Positions 57,577 to 64,000 of a DNA stretch of 64,000 nt are shown here, in pieces. The notes beneath the pieces are model-generated. The model was given only the letters and a program-made list of their open reading frames with translations, was not told the DNA's origin and did not search any database. The position numbers and the translations under genes are program-made. Numbering within the stretch: position 1 is the first letter of the stretch; every line of letters starts with the position of its first letter. This stretch comes from Nocardioides cavernae (GTDB lineage Bacteria > Actinomycetota > Actinomycetes > Propionibacteriales > Nocardioidaceae). Location of the stretch: assembly GCF_016907475.1 (NCBI RefSeq), contig NZ_JAFBCA010000001.1, forward strand, positions 2,542,001 through 2,606,000, given 5' to 3'.

Positions 57577-57707
57577 TTCTTCTTGGGCAGCAGGCCCTCG
57601 GCGGCGTCGTTCTTCCCCGCAGCCTTGGCGTGCTTCTCGGCCCGCTTCTCCTTGAGGGACTTGCCGGACTTCTTGGACATGCCTTGCCGTGGCGACTTGT
57701 CGCTCAT
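57573..57707 (-). CDS. 44-residue Lys-rich small protein
   Basis: Short gene. ATG preceded by GAGGAGC, and the stop overlaps the next start (GTGA). The product is very basic with Lys, Ser and Ala: it contains MSKKSGKSLKEKRAEKHAKA and ends LLPKKK. No hydrophobic segment. Similar small basic proteins occur widely in actinobacteria without known function; nucleic-acid binding is a guess from charge. Confidence 0.75.
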   Translation of the reverse strand: MSDKSPRQGMSKKSGKSLKEKRAEKHAKAAGKNDAAEGLLPKKK

Positions 57708-57765
57708 CGGGGCTCCTCGGTCGGAAGCCTGGATGGCTCCGTGCCGCCACACTACGCGTGCCGAC

Positions 57766-57771
57766 TAACGT
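57766..57771 (+). promoter_or_regulatory. -10 box of leaderless phosphatase gene
   Basis: TAACGT ends seven bases before the GTG at 57779. Confidence 0.4.
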
Positions 57772-57778
57772 GACCGGC

Positions 57779-58549
57779 GTGGACGACTCGCACCTCGGCG
57801 CCGACGCCGCACTCGCCGCCGACCTGGTCCGGGAGGCGGCGCTGCTGGCCGCCCGCATCCGTCAGGAGGGCCTGGACGTCGAGCGCAAGACCAGCGGCTC
57901 CGACATCGTCACGCAGGCCGACACGGCTGCCGAGCGGCTCATCGTGCAGCAGCTCATCGCCGAGCGGCCGGACGACGCGATCGTGGGGGAGGAGGGTGCG
58001 TCGAAGCCCGGCACCTCGGGCCGGACGTGGGTGATCGACCCGGTGGACGGCACCTACAACTTCGCCCGCGGCAGCGACTGGTGGTGCACCGCGATCGCCC
58101 TCCACGACGAGGACGACGTGCTGCTCGGCGCGGTCCACCACGCCGCCAGCCTGCGCACGTGGGTGGGCGGGCCCGACCTGCCGAGCACCTGTGACGGCAC
58201 GCCGCTCGCACCGCTCCCCGACACCCCGCGCGAGGCCCGCTGCGCCGCGACCTACCTGCACCCGCCGTTCTACGGCAGCGAGGTCGGTGAGGCCTTCGCC
58301 CGCGCACTGGGCCAGGTCGGCACACTGCGGATGTTCGGATCGGGGACGATGGACACGATGGCGATCGCGTGGGGTCAGTGGGACGTGCTCTTCCAGCACT
58401 CCGTCGCCGACTGGGACCGGCTCCCGGGAGCCGCGATCATCCGCGGCGTGGGCGGCGAGTCGGTCGTCGTGCCCGCCGCGGGCGTGCACTGGACGGTGTC
58501 CGGGGCGCCCGCCGCGGTGGCGGACGTCCGGGCGGCACTGCTCGGCTGA
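57779..58549 (+). CDS. inositol-monophosphatase family phosphatase
   Basis: 256 residues. Metal-binding motifs GEEGASKPG, WVIDPVDGTYNFARG (DPxDGT) and a late SVADWDRLPGAAIIRGVGGE (WD). Li+-sensitive Mg2+-dependent sugar or inositol phosphate hydrolysis is expected; histidinol phosphatase is an alternative. GTG 57779 chosen by the leaderless promoter; the frame is open further upstream. Confidence 0.88.
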   Translation: MDDSHLGADAALAADLVREAALLAARIRQEGLDVERKTSGSDIVTQADTAAERLIVQQLIAERPDDAIVGEEGASKPGTSGRTWVIDPVDGTYNFARGSDWWCTAIALHDEDDVLLGAVHHAASLRTWVGGPDLPSTCDGTPLAPLPDTPREARCAATYLHPPFYGSEVGEAFARALGQVGTLRMFGSGTMDTMAIAWGQWDVLFQHSVADWDRLPGAAIIRGVGGESVVVPAAGVHWTVSGAPAAVADVRAALLG

Positions 58550-58559
58550 GCGGGGTCGG

Positions 58560-59324
58560 TCAGAAGGGCACCTGGGTCTCCAGGAGCCCCACGCCGATGC
58601 CCCTGCCGGAGATGATCCGGCAGAACTCGACCGCGTCCAGGGTCATGAGCTCGGCGTCGCCTCGCCGCCAGGAGCCGCCCGCGGGTCCGGTCAGCTCCAG
58701 CTGGTACGGCCGTCCGTGCCGCTCGGCCCACTCCGCGACCACGTCGTCCACGATCACGCCGTCGTGGTCCGGGGTCAGGGTCATCGGCCGGCCGGTCGCG
58801 GCCGAGAGGTCGGTCCGGTGCATCCAGGGGTCCCGCGTGAGGATGGTCCGGAGCAGGTAGCCCACGCTCCAGGACTCCTCCCGGCCGTTCACGGGCTGCG
58901 TCCCCGGCAGCGGCGCGCGGCCGGCACATGCGGAGATCCACCGCCGCCCACGAACGCTGCGTGGGGCAGCCCTGACGGCACCCAGCACCACCTGATCGGG
59001 CGCCCAGTCGGCGCGCTCGTCGACCTGCACCTGGGTGAGCCCGTCGACCGCCGGCCCACCGCGGCGGGCGTGGACGGCGGAGGCCTTGCGCTGCTGCCGG
59101 GCGATCTCGATCGGGGAGGAGGGGAACTCGGCCATGCCGACCATGTGGCACGCGAGCTGCCGGACGTCCCACTCGGGGCAGGACGTCGGGCGCGCCCAGT
59201 CGTCGGGCCCGAGGGCGCGCAGCGCGTCGACCGTGCGCGCGTGCTCGGTCCGGGCCAGGGTCATGGACGTCCGGGGGTCGAGGTGCGAGTGACGTCGTCG
59301 CTGCGGGGTGTCTGTCGTGGTCAT
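58560..59324 (-). CDS. maleylpyruvate isomerase-family mycothiol-dependent enzyme
   Basis: 254 residues of the DinB-like mycothiol-dependent family. Signature: CPEWDVRQLACHMVGMAEFP (first metal His) and RDPWMHRTDLSAATGRP (second His region). A C-terminal domain contains GPAGGSWRRGDAELMTLDAV. It probably uses mycothiol as a thiol cofactor. It follows the TetR gene by 42 bp on the same strand and has AAGGA before its ATG. Confidence 0.87.
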   Translation of the reverse strand: MTTTDTPQRRRHSHLDPRTSMTLARTEHARTVDALRALGPDDWARPTSCPEWDVRQLACHMVGMAEFPSSPIEIARQQRKASAVHARRGGPAVDGLTQVQVDERADWAPDQVVLGAVRAAPRSVRGRRWISACAGRAPLPGTQPVNGREESWSVGYLLRTILTRDPWMHRTDLSAATGRPMTLTPDHDGVIVDDVVAEWAERHGRPYQLELTGPAGGSWRRGDAELMTLDAVEFCRIISGRGIGVGLLETQVPF

Positions 59325-59366
59325 GGTCGGTCCTTCACGGTGCGCTTCTGGTGCCTGGTGCCAGTC

Positions 59367-59975
59367 CTACTGGTGGTCGTCCGGAGGAAGGCCGACGGCG
59401 TCGGCCCACATGTCGACGCCCCGGTCGAGCAGCACGCGGTGCCGGCTGCCCCCTGCGTCGTTGGCGTGGTGCTGGTTGATGAGGCCGCCGACGAGAGCCA
59501 CCCAGACCTCGAAGTCCTCGGTCGTGGCGCCGGTGAGGGCGACGATCGTGCGGTGGGCGCGTTCGAGGACCCGCACGGAGGGTGCGTACGCCTCGGCGGA
59601 GGGGGAGAAGCCGGCGACGACGCGCTGGTTCATCAGCTGGTGCCGCGCGAGGTCGGTCGCGGTGAAGTCGTAGAAGTGCGCGCCGATCACCCGCATCGCC
59701 GACCGGGGGTGTGACGGGAGGGCGCGCTCCAGGTCGGGGATCGTGGCCTCGTAGTCGCTCCAGGCCTGCTCGAACATGGCGTCGTAGATGGCGTGCTTGG
59801 AGGCGAAGTGGCCGTAGAGCGACGGGGCCCTCATCCCGATGCGCTCCGCCACGTCCCGGAGCGTGAGCTCGACGAGGCCCTTGGAGCGCGCCACCTCCCA
59901 CGCCGCCTCGAGGATCTCGAGCCGGGTCGCGGCTCGGCGGACGGCGACCCGATTGCCGTTAGGAACGTCTAACAC
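59367..59975 (-). CDS. TetR-family transcriptional repressor
   Basis: 202 residues. HTH: ILEAAWEVARSKGLVELTL then DVAERIGMRAPSLYGHFASK. The C-terminal ligand domain includes VRVLERAHRTIVALTGATTE. Start chosen at GTG 59975, seven bases after a GATCGT box spaced 17 bases from TTGACG, i.e. leaderless; a longer start (TTG at 60011) would be part of the -35 box. Probably controls itself and the mycothiol-dependent enzyme. Confidence 0.85.
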   Translation of the reverse strand: MLDVPNGNRVAVRRAATRLEILEAAWEVARSKGLVELTLRDVAERIGMRAPSLYGHFASKHAIYDAMFEQAWSDYEATIPDLERALPSHPRSAMRVIGAHFYDFTATDLARHQLMNQRVVAGFSPSAEAYAPSVRVLERAHRTIVALTGATTEDFEVWVALVGGLINQHHANDAGGSRHRVLLDRGVDMWADAVGLPPDDHQ

Positions 59976-60011
59976 CGTTAGGACGATCCTCTCCCGTGCA
60001 GTCCACGTCAA
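59958..60011 (-). promoter_or_regulatory. TetR promoter and operator
   Basis: TTGACG (complement of 60006-60011), 17-bp spacer and GATCGT (complement of 59983-59988). The inverted repeat GTTAG-N6-CTAAC (59958-59973) lies just downstream of the predicted transcription start, and CCGTTAGGA repeats at 59956 and 59975. Suits autorepression. Confidence 0.5.
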
Positions 60012-60022
60012 GAGGGAGCCGA

Positions 60023-60028
60023 TAGCCT
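60023..60028 (+). promoter_or_regulatory. -10 box of leaderless PIP synthase gene
   Basis: TAGCCT ends six bases before the GTG at 60035. Confidence 0.45.
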
Positions 60029-60034
60029 GCGCCC

Positions 60035-60658
60035 GTGCTCGATCGGTTCAAGCAGTTCTGGCAGGGCGTGATGCTCGCGCCCTTCATCAACCTGTTCATC
60101 CGCCTGGGCATCAGCCCCGACGTCGTGACGCTGGTCGGCACCTTCGGGGTCAGCTTCGGCGCGCTGTTCTTCTTCCCCCGCGGCATGGTCTGGGAGGGCG
60201 TCCTCTTCATCACCGCCTTCGTCTTCAGTGACCTGATCGACGGCGCGATGGCGCGCAAGGTCGGGCGCAAGGACGACTTCGGCGCCTTCCTCGACTCGAC
60301 GCTCGACCGGGTCGCCGACGGCGCGCTGTTCGGCGGGCTGATCCTCTTCTTCGCCTGGCAGCGGGAGAGCCACCTCTACCTCTGGCTGTGCCTCGTCATC
60401 CTCGTCATGGGCGCGGTGACGTCGTACGCGCGGGCGAAGGCCGACCACCTCGGCTACGACGCCAAGGTCGGCATCGCCGAGCGGCCCGACCGTCTCGTCG
60501 GGATGCTCGTGCCGGCCTTCTTCGCCGACCTCCTCGACCTGTGGATCTTGCTCGAGGTCGCCCTCTGGGCGCTCGCGGTCGCAGCCAGCGTGACCGTCGC
60601 GCAGCGCATCTGGGTCGTCCGCCGACAGGCGCTCGCTCGCGCGGCCTCGCAGGCCTGA
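60035..60658 (+). CDS. pgsA: CDP-alcohol phosphatidyltransferase (phosphatidylinositol phosphate synthase)
   Basis: 207 residues, six membrane helices. The CDP-alcohol motif is complete: [20 protein letters not shown] continuing FLDSTLD (D-x2-DG-x2-AR...G-x3-D-x3-D). In actinobacteria this gene makes phosphatidylinositol phosphate from CDP-diacylglycerol and inositol phosphate. No acyltransferase or PimA gene follows, unlike the usual order. GTG start, leaderless. Confidence 0.9.
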   Translation: MLDRFKQFWQGVMLAPFINLFIRLGISPDVVTLVGTFGVSFGALFFFPRGMVWEGVLFITAFVFSDLIDGAMARKVGRKDDFGAFLDSTLDRVADGALFGGLILFFAWQRESHLYLWLCLVILVMGAVTSYARAKADHLGYDAKVGIAERPDRLVGMLVPAFFADLLDLWILLEVALWALAVAASVTVAQRIWVVRRQALARAASQA

Positions 60659-60677
60659 TCAAGCGCTCAACCATCGC

Positions 60678-60716
60678 CATCCCGATGCATCCTTTGGGAT
60701 GAGGCCGCACTACGAT
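60678..60716 (+). promoter_or_regulatory. pdxS promoter region
   Basis: An inverted repeat CATCCC (60678-60683) and GGGATG (60696-60701) encloses GATGCATC and overlaps the expected -35 region. TACGAT (60711-60716) ends six bases before the ATG at 60723, so the message is probably leaderless. Confidence 0.35.
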
Positions 60717-60722
60717 CCAGAC

Positions 60723-61655
60723 ATGGCTGAGCACACCCCCCAGACGTCGGCCCAGACGTCTTCCGAGACCCCCATCGAGCACGGCACCAGCCGCGTCAAG
60801 CGCGGCATGGCCGAGATGCTCAAGGGCGGCGTGATCATGGACGTCGTCACCGCCGACCAGGCGAAGATCGCCGAGGACGCCGGCGCCGTCGCCGTGATGG
60901 CGCTCGAGCGCGTGCCGGCCGACATCCGCGCCCAGGGCGGCGTGTCCCGGATGAGCGACCCCGACATGATCGACTCGATCATCGAGGCCGTCTCGATCCC
61001 GGTGATGGCCAAGGCCCGCATCGGCCACTTCGCCGAGGCGCAGGTGCTCCAGTCGCTCGGCGTCGACTACATCGATGAGTCCGAGGTGCTGACCCCGGCC
61101 GACTACACCAACCACATCGACAAGTGGCAGTACACCGTGCCGTTCGTCTGCGGTGCGACCAACCTGGGCGAGGCGCTGCGCCGCATCACCGAGGGCGCAG
61201 CGATGATCCGCTCCAAGGGCGAGGCCGGCACCGGCGACGTCTCCAACGCGGTGATGCACATGCGCACCATCGGCGGCGAGCTGCGGCGGCTGCACAGCAT
61301 GTCCGAGGACGAGCTCTACGTCGCGGCCAAGGAGCTGCAGGCTCCCTACGAGCTGGTCAAGGAGGTCGCGGCGGCGGGCAAGCTGCCGGTCGTCCTCTTC
61401 ACCGCGGGCGGCATCGCCACGCCGGCCGACGCTGCGATGATGATGCAGCTCGGCGCCGAGGGCGTCTTCGTCGGATCGGGCATCTTCAAGTCCGGCAACC
61501 CGGCCCAGCGCGCCGAGGCGATCGTCAAGGCCACGACCTTCTACGACGACCCCGACGTGGTCGCCAAGGTCTCGCGCGGCCTCGGTGAGGCCATGGTCGG
61601 CATCAACGTCGACGAGATCCCGCAGCCGCACCGCCTGTCCGAGCGCGGCTGGTGA
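60723..61655 (+). CDS. pdxS: pyridoxal 5'-phosphate synthase subunit PdxS
   Basis: 310 residues. TIM-barrel lyase with [60 protein letters not shown] and [19 protein letters not shown] (catalytic Lys). Builds PLP from ribose 5-phosphate, glyceraldehyde 3-phosphate and ammonia; it needs PdxT, which is not adjacent here. Confidence 0.96.
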   Translation: MAEHTPQTSAQTSSETPIEHGTSRVKRGMAEMLKGGVIMDVVTADQAKIAEDAGAVAVMALERVPADIRAQGGVSRMSDPDMIDSIIEAVSIPVMAKARIGHFAEAQVLQSLGVDYIDESEVLTPADYTNHIDKWQYTVPFVCGATNLGEALRRITEGAAMIRSKGEAGTGDVSNAVMHMRTIGGELRRLHSMSEDELYVAAKELQAPYELVKEVAAAGKLPVVLFTAGGIATPADAAMMMQLGAEGVFVGSGIFKSGNPAQRAEAIVKATTFYDDPDVVAKVSRGLGEAMVGINVDEIPQPHRLSERGW

Positions 61656-61665
61656 CGCGTCGCCG

Positions 61666-61685
61666 CGGCGGGCTCAGCCCCGCCG
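61666..61685. terminator. hairpin between convergent pdxS and VOC genes
   Basis: CGGCGGG (61666-61672) and CCCGCCG (61679-61685) with a six-base loop; overlaps the end of the VOC gene. Confidence 0.45.
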
Positions 61686-62072
61686 TGGCTCACCGGCGTA
61701 CGTCCCGAAGGACCACTGGTTGCCCTCAGGGTCGGTGACGCGGAGCTCCCGGCTGCCGTAGTCCTGCTCGACGACCGGCGACGGGTCGAGGCCCGCGTCG
61801 ACGGCGCGCCGGTGCACCGCGTCGACGTCGGAGGCGACGACGTACGCCGCCGTGGTCCCGGGTTGCTGGGTGAACGGTCCGTCGGGCTTGTGGCAGCCGA
61901 GCATCACCCCGCCGCCCTCGGGCCAGTCGAGCTGGGCGTGCTGGACGACGCCCGCCTCGTCGCGGTAGGCGGCCGTCTCCTCGAAGCCGAGCGCGACGAG
62001 CGTGCGGATGACGAGGTCGGGGTCGTGCGCCTGCAGGGCGGGCCAGACGGTGGTGCGGTGGGGATCGCTCAT
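61674..62072 (-). CDS. VOC-family (glyoxalase-like) protein
   Basis: 132 residues: VIRTLVALGFEETAAYRDEA, the strand QHAQLDWPEGGGVMLG and RELRVTDPEGNQWSFGTYAG at the C-terminal end with metal-site Glu. Function unknown. ATG overlaps the stop of the AraC-type regulator (ATGA). Confidence 0.85.
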   Translation of the reverse strand: MSDPHRTTVWPALQAHDPDLVIRTLVALGFEETAAYRDEAGVVQHAQLDWPEGGGVMLGCHKPDGPFTQQPGTTAAYVVASDVDAVHRRAVDAGLDPSPVVEQDYGSRELRVTDPEGNQWSFGTYAGEPRRG

Positions 62073-62947
62073 GGCCCCGATGCTGCCGCGACGCCCACCG
62101 GCGCGCCTTGGACATTTGGGAACTCCGCGGCGAGCCAGGCCGACGGCCCGAGCCCGGCGAACTCGCGGAAGTCGCGCACCAGGTGCGACTGGTCGTAGTA
62201 GCCCGTACGGGCGGCCACCTGCGCCAGCGACGCGCCCACGGACGCGGCGGCGACCACCTCGCGGCGCGCCGTGTCGAACCGGGCCAGCCGTTGCACGGTC
62301 TTGGGTCCGTGGCCCGTCTCGGCCGTGAGCAGCTGGGTCAGCCGCCGACGGCTGTAGCCCACGGAGTCGGCGGCCTCGGCGACCGTTCGAGGGCTCGGGC
62401 CGGTGAGCAGCCGCCAGGCCTCCTCGACCTCGGGGGACGGCCCCGGGTGGGAGGCGGCGCGGTCCGTGCGGTCGGCCAGGCGCAGCAGGAAGCGGTTCAC
62501 CGCGGCGTACCTCCCGGGCCAGTCACCAGCCGCGTGCAGCTCCTCGACCACCCGGTCGACCTCGTCGCCGACCAGGTCGCGCGCGTCCCAGCTGCCGACC
62601 GGGAGCGCGGAGGCCGGGACGCCGAGCAGGCGCCGCACGCCCACCGGGTGGAGGGTCAGCTGCACCCCGGCCCACCGGCCGGGCTGCTCCACCATCGCCG
62701 CGCGGGTGTGCAGGCCGCCGAGGCTCACCCACTGCGCGTCGCGCACACCGGCGTCCCACGCCTCGGCGGTGGGCGCGGTGCGGAGGGGACGTTCCAAGCT
62801 CAGCACAAGGGTCAGCCCGGCGGACGGGAGCCCGCGGTGGACGCCGGGGGCGAGGCCCTCGGCGGAGTAGCCGTACATCGCCAGGACGTGCGGGGCGAGC
62901 GGCGCCGGGACCCGTGCCGCCGGCAGGTGCTCCCACGCCCCGACCAT
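62069..62947 (-). CDS. AraC-family transcriptional regulator
   Basis: 292 residues. C-terminal double HTH: TVAEAADSVGYSRRRLTQLL and SLAQVAARTGYYDQSHLVRD. An N-terminal sensor of about 150 residues carries VHRGLPSAGLTLVLSLERPL. It probably controls the downstream VOC gene. ATG 62947 chosen; the 62983 extension begins with an Arg-rich stretch. Confidence 0.87.
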   Translation of the reverse strand: MVGAWEHLPAARVPAPLAPHVLAMYGYSAEGLAPGVHRGLPSAGLTLVLSLERPLRTAPTAEAWDAGVRDAQWVSLGGLHTRAAMVEQPGRWAGVQLTLHPVGVRRLLGVPASALPVGSWDARDLVGDEVDRVVEELHAAGDWPGRYAAVNRFLLRLADRTDRAASHPGPSPEVEEAWRLLTGPSPRTVAEAADSVGYSRRRLTQLLTAETGHGPKTVQRLARFDTARREVVAAASVGASLAQVAARTGYYDQSHLVRDFREFAGLGPSAWLAAEFPNVQGAPVGVAAASGP

Positions 62948-62986
62948 CCGCCGAGTGTGCCGCACCGGGCGGCGCGGCGTCACGCG

Positions 62987-64000
62987 TCAGCGAAGGGCGC
63001 GGGTCAGCACGCGGGCGGCGTTGGTGAAGCCGTACGCCTCGTCGCCCGGCTGGGCGGGCAGCCCGAGGCGGACCACCATCGTGCGCGTCGCGGGATCGAC
63101 GAGCAGCACCTGCCCGCCGAAGCCGAGCGCGGCGAAGACGTCGACGGGCGCCGACGGGGCGAGCTGTCCGGTCACCGGGTGCAGCGGCTGCCCCTGGGCG
63201 TCGACCGGGTCGGTCGCGCCGCGAAGGAGGCCGGGTCGGTTGAGCCACCACAGGTAGCCGTAGGCCGCGTTGTGGACCGACGAGGACCGCCCGACCGCGC
63301 GCCTGAGGTAGGCGGCGTCGAGGATGCGCTTGCCGCCGACCTTCCCGCTGTCGAGGTAGAGCCGGCCGAGGCGGGCGATGTCGAGGCACGTGGTGCGGAG
63401 GCCGTAGAAGACGGCGGCGTCGTCCGCGCGGTCGGTGATGAACGACGTCCTGGTCATGCCGAGCGGCTCGAAGAGGCGTTCGCGGGCGAACCTCGCCACG
63501 GGCATCCCGGTCGCCTTCTCCAGCACCGGCTCGAGCACCTGGATCGCGGCGTTGTTGTAGGCCCACGCGCTGCCGGGGGCGTACTGCTGCGGGAGCGAGA
63601 CGGCGTACTTCGTGCGGCTCCGGGCCGAGAGCAGCTCGGAGTAGTCCGTCTTGAACGACCAGAAGCGGCCGCTGTCGTTGGAGAGCAGGTTGCGCACCGT
63701 CACCGACTCCGACGCGGTGCCGCGCCACTGCGGCACGTAGGTCGAGACCGGGTCGTCGAGACGCAGGTCGCCGTCGCGGACCGCGATGCCGACCAAGGTG
63801 CTCGTGACCGACTTCGTGATCGAGAAGACCTCACGGGGTTCCTCGCGGGGCAGCTGCCAGTTCCACTCGCCGACGAGCTTGCCCTTGCGCAGGACCGCGA
63901 AGCAGGTGGAGTCGAGTCGCCGGGCCTCGGCCGCGCCACGCTGGACGGCCTTCGTGCGCAGGCCGAGTCGGGAGGGTGTCGCGACGGGCCAGCCCTCGAC
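62987..64000 (-). CDS. serine hydrolase, beta-lactamase class C family (N-terminus outside window)
   Basis: 337 residues are visible. The nucleophile motif is VFSITKSVTSTLVGIAV (SxxK = SITK), followed by the YxN motif in SAWAYNNAAIQ and NLLSNDSGRFW. The C-terminal third holds GFGGQVLLVDPATRTMVV, where the KTG-like triad would be GFGGQ. Esterase, D-aminopeptidase or penicillin-binding-like activity is possible. The frame continues past base 64000 without a start. Confidence 0.87.
   Translation of the reverse strand, partial: VEGWPVATPSRLGLRTKAVQRGAAEARRLDSTCFAVLRKGKLVGEWNWQLPREEPREVFSITKSVTSTLVGIAVRDGDLRLDDPVSTYVPQWRGTASESVTVRNLLSNDSGRFWSFKTDYSELLSARSRTKYAVSLPQQYAPGSAWAYNNAAIQVLEPVLEKATGMPVARFARERLFEPLGMTRTSFITDRADDAAVFYGLRTTCLDIARLGRLYLDSGKVGGKRILDAAYLRRAVGRSSSVHNAAYGYLWWLNRPGLLRGATDPVDAQGQPLHPVTGQLAPSAPVDVFAALGFGGQVLLVDPATRTMVVRLGLPAQPGDEAYGFTNAARVLTRALR

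Overview
The window is chromosomal DNA of a high-GC Gram-positive actinobacterium, most likely Nocardioides or a close relative in the Nocardioidaceae. The grounds are very high GC, a mycothiol-dependent enzyme family, a phosphatidylinositol-phosphate synthase, a DUF222/HNH protein, a heterodimeric lycopene cyclase, and an intergenic repeat (TTGGTCGAGG...GAAACC) that I associate with this family. I see no rRNA, tRNA, CRISPR array, insertion sequence or prophage.

Layout. (1) 1-3.6 kb: an alpha/beta-hydrolase tail, then a leftward operon of a GadC-like antiporter, a small membrane-anchored protein and an M20 dipeptidase. (2) 3.7-23.4 kb: a stress-type accessory region of small membrane and envelope proteins (DUF7144 x2, SHOCT x2, LURP-one, DUF6325, DUF1269, PRC-barrel, YihY-holin fusion, cardiolipin synthase), two LuxR/LAL regulators, a PGM1-like ATP-grasp peptide ligase, a class II glutamine amidotransferase, an exporter-aminopeptidase pair and a K+ channel. 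Ten intergenic sites here carry a 17-bp palindrome TCACCC-N5-GGGTGA. Nearly all are followed 22-23 bp downstream by a -10-like NANNNT. This looks like an undescribed regulon and is my main finding. (3) 23.5-25.6 kb: a PAS-PAS-GAF-PP2C phosphatase. (4) 25.7-39.2 kb: one leftward 15-gene operon, almost entirely with overlapping start and stop codons. It joins a carotenoid pathway (crtE, crtB, crtI, crtYc, crtYd, P450, glycosyltransferase, acyltransferase) to a type III PKS/methyltransferase/flavoprotein/UbiA module resembling alkylresorcinol-derived meroterpenoid loci, and ends with IPP isomerase. A divergent MerR-DICT regulator with repeated operator-like sequence sits at its head. (5) 40-64 kb: mostly housekeeping and dispersed metabolic genes (ABC exporter, thrS, aminotransferase, HNH protein, GH15 enzyme, PrsW protease, HIT protein, N5-(carboxyethyl)ornithine synthase, inositol-monophosphatase-like enzyme, PIP synthase, pdxS, regulators). 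Many have a TANNNT box 6-7 nt before the start codon, suggesting leaderless transcripts.

How the parts work together. In region 2 one regulator, probably one of the two LAL proteins, may switch on membrane-lipid remodelling, GABA/glutamate exchange, small envelope proteins and peptide-ligase chemistry together. In region 4 Idi and CrtE supply prenyl diphosphate both to an acylated glycosyl-carotenoid pathway and to the prenyltransferase of the phenolic-lipid module. All functions are inferred from sequence features recognised by eye; no database search was run.
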